64,000 nt of DNA. Origin: Castellaniella hirudinis_A (GTDB taxonomy: Bacteria; Pseudomonadota; Gammaproteobacteria; Burkholderiales; Burkholderiaceae_B). The stretch covers positions 62,001 to 126,000 of the forward strand of contig NZ_JBLGTV010000008.1 of the NCBI RefSeq assembly GCF_047468865.1. The letters are read 5' to 3'. The notes beneath the pieces are model-generated. The model had not been told where the DNA came from and ran no database searches. It worked only from the letters and a program-made list of their open reading frames with translations. The position numbers and the translations under genes are program-made. Below are positions 62,297-64,000 of this stretch, in pieces (positions within the stretch are counted from its first letter, which is position 1; every line of letters starts with the position of its first letter).

Positions 62297-62857
62297 GTGC
62301 GTATCCAAGCTCGTTCATTTTCTCGCAAGACAGCGTGCTGCCTCGGCGCCGCTGCCCTGTCCATCGGTCTAGCAGGCTGCGGCACAAGCAATTGGGGGTT
62401 TCCATACCGGGCCACCATCCAGCAGGGCAACTGGATCACCACCGAGCAAGTCGCCCAGCTGGAAGCCGGCATGACCCGCGACCAGGTTCGGTTCATCCTG
62501 GGCACCCCCACGCTGCAGGATATTTTCCATGCCAACCGCTGGGACTACCCATACTACAACCAGCCAGGCTACGGCCAGGACGTCCTGCGCAAGTTCACGG
62601 TCTGGTTCGACCAAGACCATCTGGTTCGCTGGGCGGGCTCCGAACAGCCCGATCGCCAGCCTTTCCAGCAAAATGACAGCGGCGCCGAGGACATCCCGGC
62701 CGCTGACCGCAACCTCGCCGACCAAGCGGCGCTGGAGGCCACCGCCCCCGGGCTGAACAACTCAGCCGCCCCCAATGCGGGGCTGGAAGCCACCACGCCC
62801 GGCGCCATCCTCCAGACCCAGGAAGATGAGCACACCACTGCCGACAAGGATCTGTAG
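62297..62857 (+). CDS. bamE: Outer-membrane assembly lipoprotein BamE
   Basis: The product is about 186 residues if the GTG at 62297 is used. It has a lipoprotein signal with lipobox LAGC and the BamE/SmpA core (YRATIQQGNWITTEQVAQLEAGMTRDQVRFILGTPTLQDIFHANRWDYPYY...RKFTVWFDQDHLVRWAG). About 60 extra C-terminal Ala/Asp/Thr-rich residues, probably disordered, exceed the E. coli length. A TTG at 62279 is an alternative start. It works in the BAM complex. Confidence 0.92.
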   Translation: MRIQARSFSRKTACCLGAAALSIGLAGCGTSNWGFPYRATIQQGNWITTEQVAQLEAGMTRDQVRFILGTPTLQDIFHANRWDYPYYNQPGYGQDVLRKFTVWFDQDHLVRWAGSEQPDRQPFQQNDSGAEDIPAADRNLADQAALEATAPGLNNSAAPNAGLEATTPGAILQTQEDEHTTADKDL

Positions 62858-62859
62858 CC

Positions 62860-63651
62860 ATGCGCATTGCCATCGCCGGGGCCTCTGGACGCATGGGGCG
62901 CATCCTGATCCAAGCGGTCACCGATGCCGACGACCTGAGCCTGACCGTCGCGCTCGATCGCCCCGACAGCGACAGCCTGGGCCAGGACGCCGGGGCCTTC
63001 CTGGGGCTCGACACCGGGGTCGTCATCACCGACGACATCCAGTCCCTGGCCCAGGCCGACTGCCTGATCGACTTCACCCGCCCCGAAGGCACCCTGGCGC
63101 ACCTGAACGCCTGCGCCACCCATGGGGTCAAGTGCGTGATCGGCACCACGGGCTTCGACGCGCAAGGCAAGCAGGCTATCCGCACAGCCGCCCAAAAAAC
63201 CGCCATCGTCTTCGCACCCAACATGAGCGTCGGCGTCAATGCCACCCTGAAGCTGCTGGACATGGCGGCCCGGCTGCTCAACAGCGGCTATGACGCCGAA
63301 ATCTTCGAGGCCCATCACCGCAACAAGGTCGACGCCCCCTCGGGCACGGCGCTGGCCATGGGCGAAGCCGTGGCCCACGCCTGGGGCGTCCCGCTGGATC
63401 AAGTGGCCGACTGGGCCCGCCACGGGCACACCGGCGCCCGGGAAACCGGCCGTATCGGTTTTTCCGTGCTGCGCGGGGGCGACATCGTCGGCGACCACAC
63501 CGTGTATTTCTGCGGCACGGGCGAACGCATCGAAATCACCCACCGTTCCACCAGCCGGGCCACCTACGCCCAAGGCAGCCTGCGGGCGGCCCGCTACCTC
63601 GCCCGCCGCGAATTCGGCCTGTTCGACATGCAGGACGTCCTAGCCAGCTGA
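62860..63651 (+). CDS. dapB: 4-hydroxy-tetrahydrodipicolinate reductase
   Basis: The product is 263 residues. The nucleotide loop is RIAIAGASGRMGRILIQAV. CVIGTTGFDAQGKQAI, IVFAPNMSVGVNATLKLLDMAARLL and the substrate motif EAHHRNKVDAPSGTALAMGEAV follow. It makes tetrahydrodipicolinate for lysine and peptidoglycan synthesis. It begins 2 bp after bamE. Confidence 0.97.
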   Translation: MRIAIAGASGRMGRILIQAVTDADDLSLTVALDRPDSDSLGQDAGAFLGLDTGVVITDDIQSLAQADCLIDFTRPEGTLAHLNACATHGVKCVIGTTGFDAQGKQAIRTAAQKTAIVFAPNMSVGVNATLKLLDMAARLLNSGYDAEIFEAHHRNKVDAPSGTALAMGEAVAHAWGVPLDQVADWARHGHTGARETGRIGFSVLRGGDIVGDHTVYFCGTGERIEITHRSTSRATYAQGSLRAARYLARREFGLFDMQDVLAS

Positions 63652-63710
63652 GGCGAGCGCCGCCCGGCGTCCAGGCGGCCACCGGCGCGGCATGCCGCGC
63701 CTCACGCGCC

Positions 63711-64000
63711 TCAGTCCAGCGCCACGGGCTCCTGATCCAGGCATACGCCAAAACGATCCCACACCGCCTGGCTCACAGCCCGGGCCAGCGCCTGGACATC
63801 CCCGGCCTGCGCGCCCCCATGATTGACCAGCACCAGAGACTGTCGCCGGTGCATGCCCACCGGCCCCAGGCGACGCCCCTTCCAACCCGCCTGCTCGATC
63901 AGCCAGCCCGCCGCCAACTTGACCTGGCCGCCAGGCTGCGGATATTCCCGCATCCCGGGAAACCGCTGGCGCAGCGCGGCGGCCTGATCCGCCGAAACCA
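63711..64000 (-). CDS. murB: UDP-N-acetylenolpyruvoylglucosamine reductase, C-terminal part
   Basis: The frame is open to the window edge; about 95 residues are visible, starting VSADQAAALRQRFPGMREYPQPGGQVKLAAGWLIEQAGWKG, the typical MurB C-terminal domain (with the catalytic region of the type I enzyme's C-terminus just beyond). It makes UDP-N-acetylmuramic acid. The gene starts outside the window. Confidence 0.93.
   Translation of the reverse strand, partial: VSADQAAALRQRFPGMREYPQPGGQVKLAAGWLIEQAGWKGRRLGPVGMHRRQSLVLVNHGGAQAGDVQALARAVSQAVWDRFGVCLDQEPVALD

Overview
The window is a GC-rich stretch of a betaproteobacterial chromosome. The run fur / bamE / dapB next to recN, nadK, hrcA, hemH, grpE, dnaK and dnaJ is the arrangement I associate with Bordetella and its Alcaligenaceae relatives. 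The genus itself is inferred, not shown. The left flank (1 to about 4.16 kb) holds the end of an ammonium transporter gene, a TehB-type methyltransferase, a second methyltransferase, an MFS transporter and a RelE-like/HTH toxin-antitoxin pair.

From 4158 to 40188 lies an integrative and conjugative element of about 36.0 kb, bounded by an exact 17-bp direct repeat. The right copy is the last codons and stop of icd (isocitrate dehydrogenase), so the element sits in the 3' end of icd and leaves the protein sequence unchanged. A P4-type tyrosine integrase lies just inside icd, two AlpA-like excision factors lie beside it, and short integrase arm-site-like repeats occur at both ends.

The transfer backbone resembles IncW R388 and PromA plasmids. 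It comprises a ribbon-helix-helix protein, KikA/TrbM, a complete VirB1-VirB11 set with a candidate entry-exclusion lipoprotein, a TrfA-like replication initiator beside a four-iteron origin with two DnaA boxes, an StbA/StbB/StbC-like stabilisation set, a TrwB/VirD4 coupling protein and a TrwC-like MOBF relaxase-helicase. A candidate oriT with R388-like nic geometry lies just after the relaxase gene. On its other side is a leading region (ssb, two DUF6573 paralogs, radC), all oriented so that the predicted transferred strand would be the template. Three of these genes share a 30-bp upstream motif and sit behind long structured non-coding blocks.

Cargo sits at three places. A Schlafen/AlbA_2-type ATPase-like gene is at the left end. 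A SulP anion transporter/universal stress protein pair and an orphan PD-(D/E)XK nuclease candidate lie between coupling protein and relaxase. A Dam-family methylase with a divergent, probably cognate endonuclease lies beside the leading region, in DNA of lower GC content.

Right of the element (40.2 to 64 kb) is ordinary chromosome: icd, DUF1841, a MoxR/VWA pair, a beta-alanine:pyruvate-type transaminase with a MocR regulator, a LysR regulator divergent from mmsA, a double-domain M16 peptidase, the dnaJ/dnaK/grpE heat-shock cluster (sigma32-like promoter upstream of grpE), hemH, hrcA, nadK, recN, fur, bamE, dapB and the 3' part of murB.
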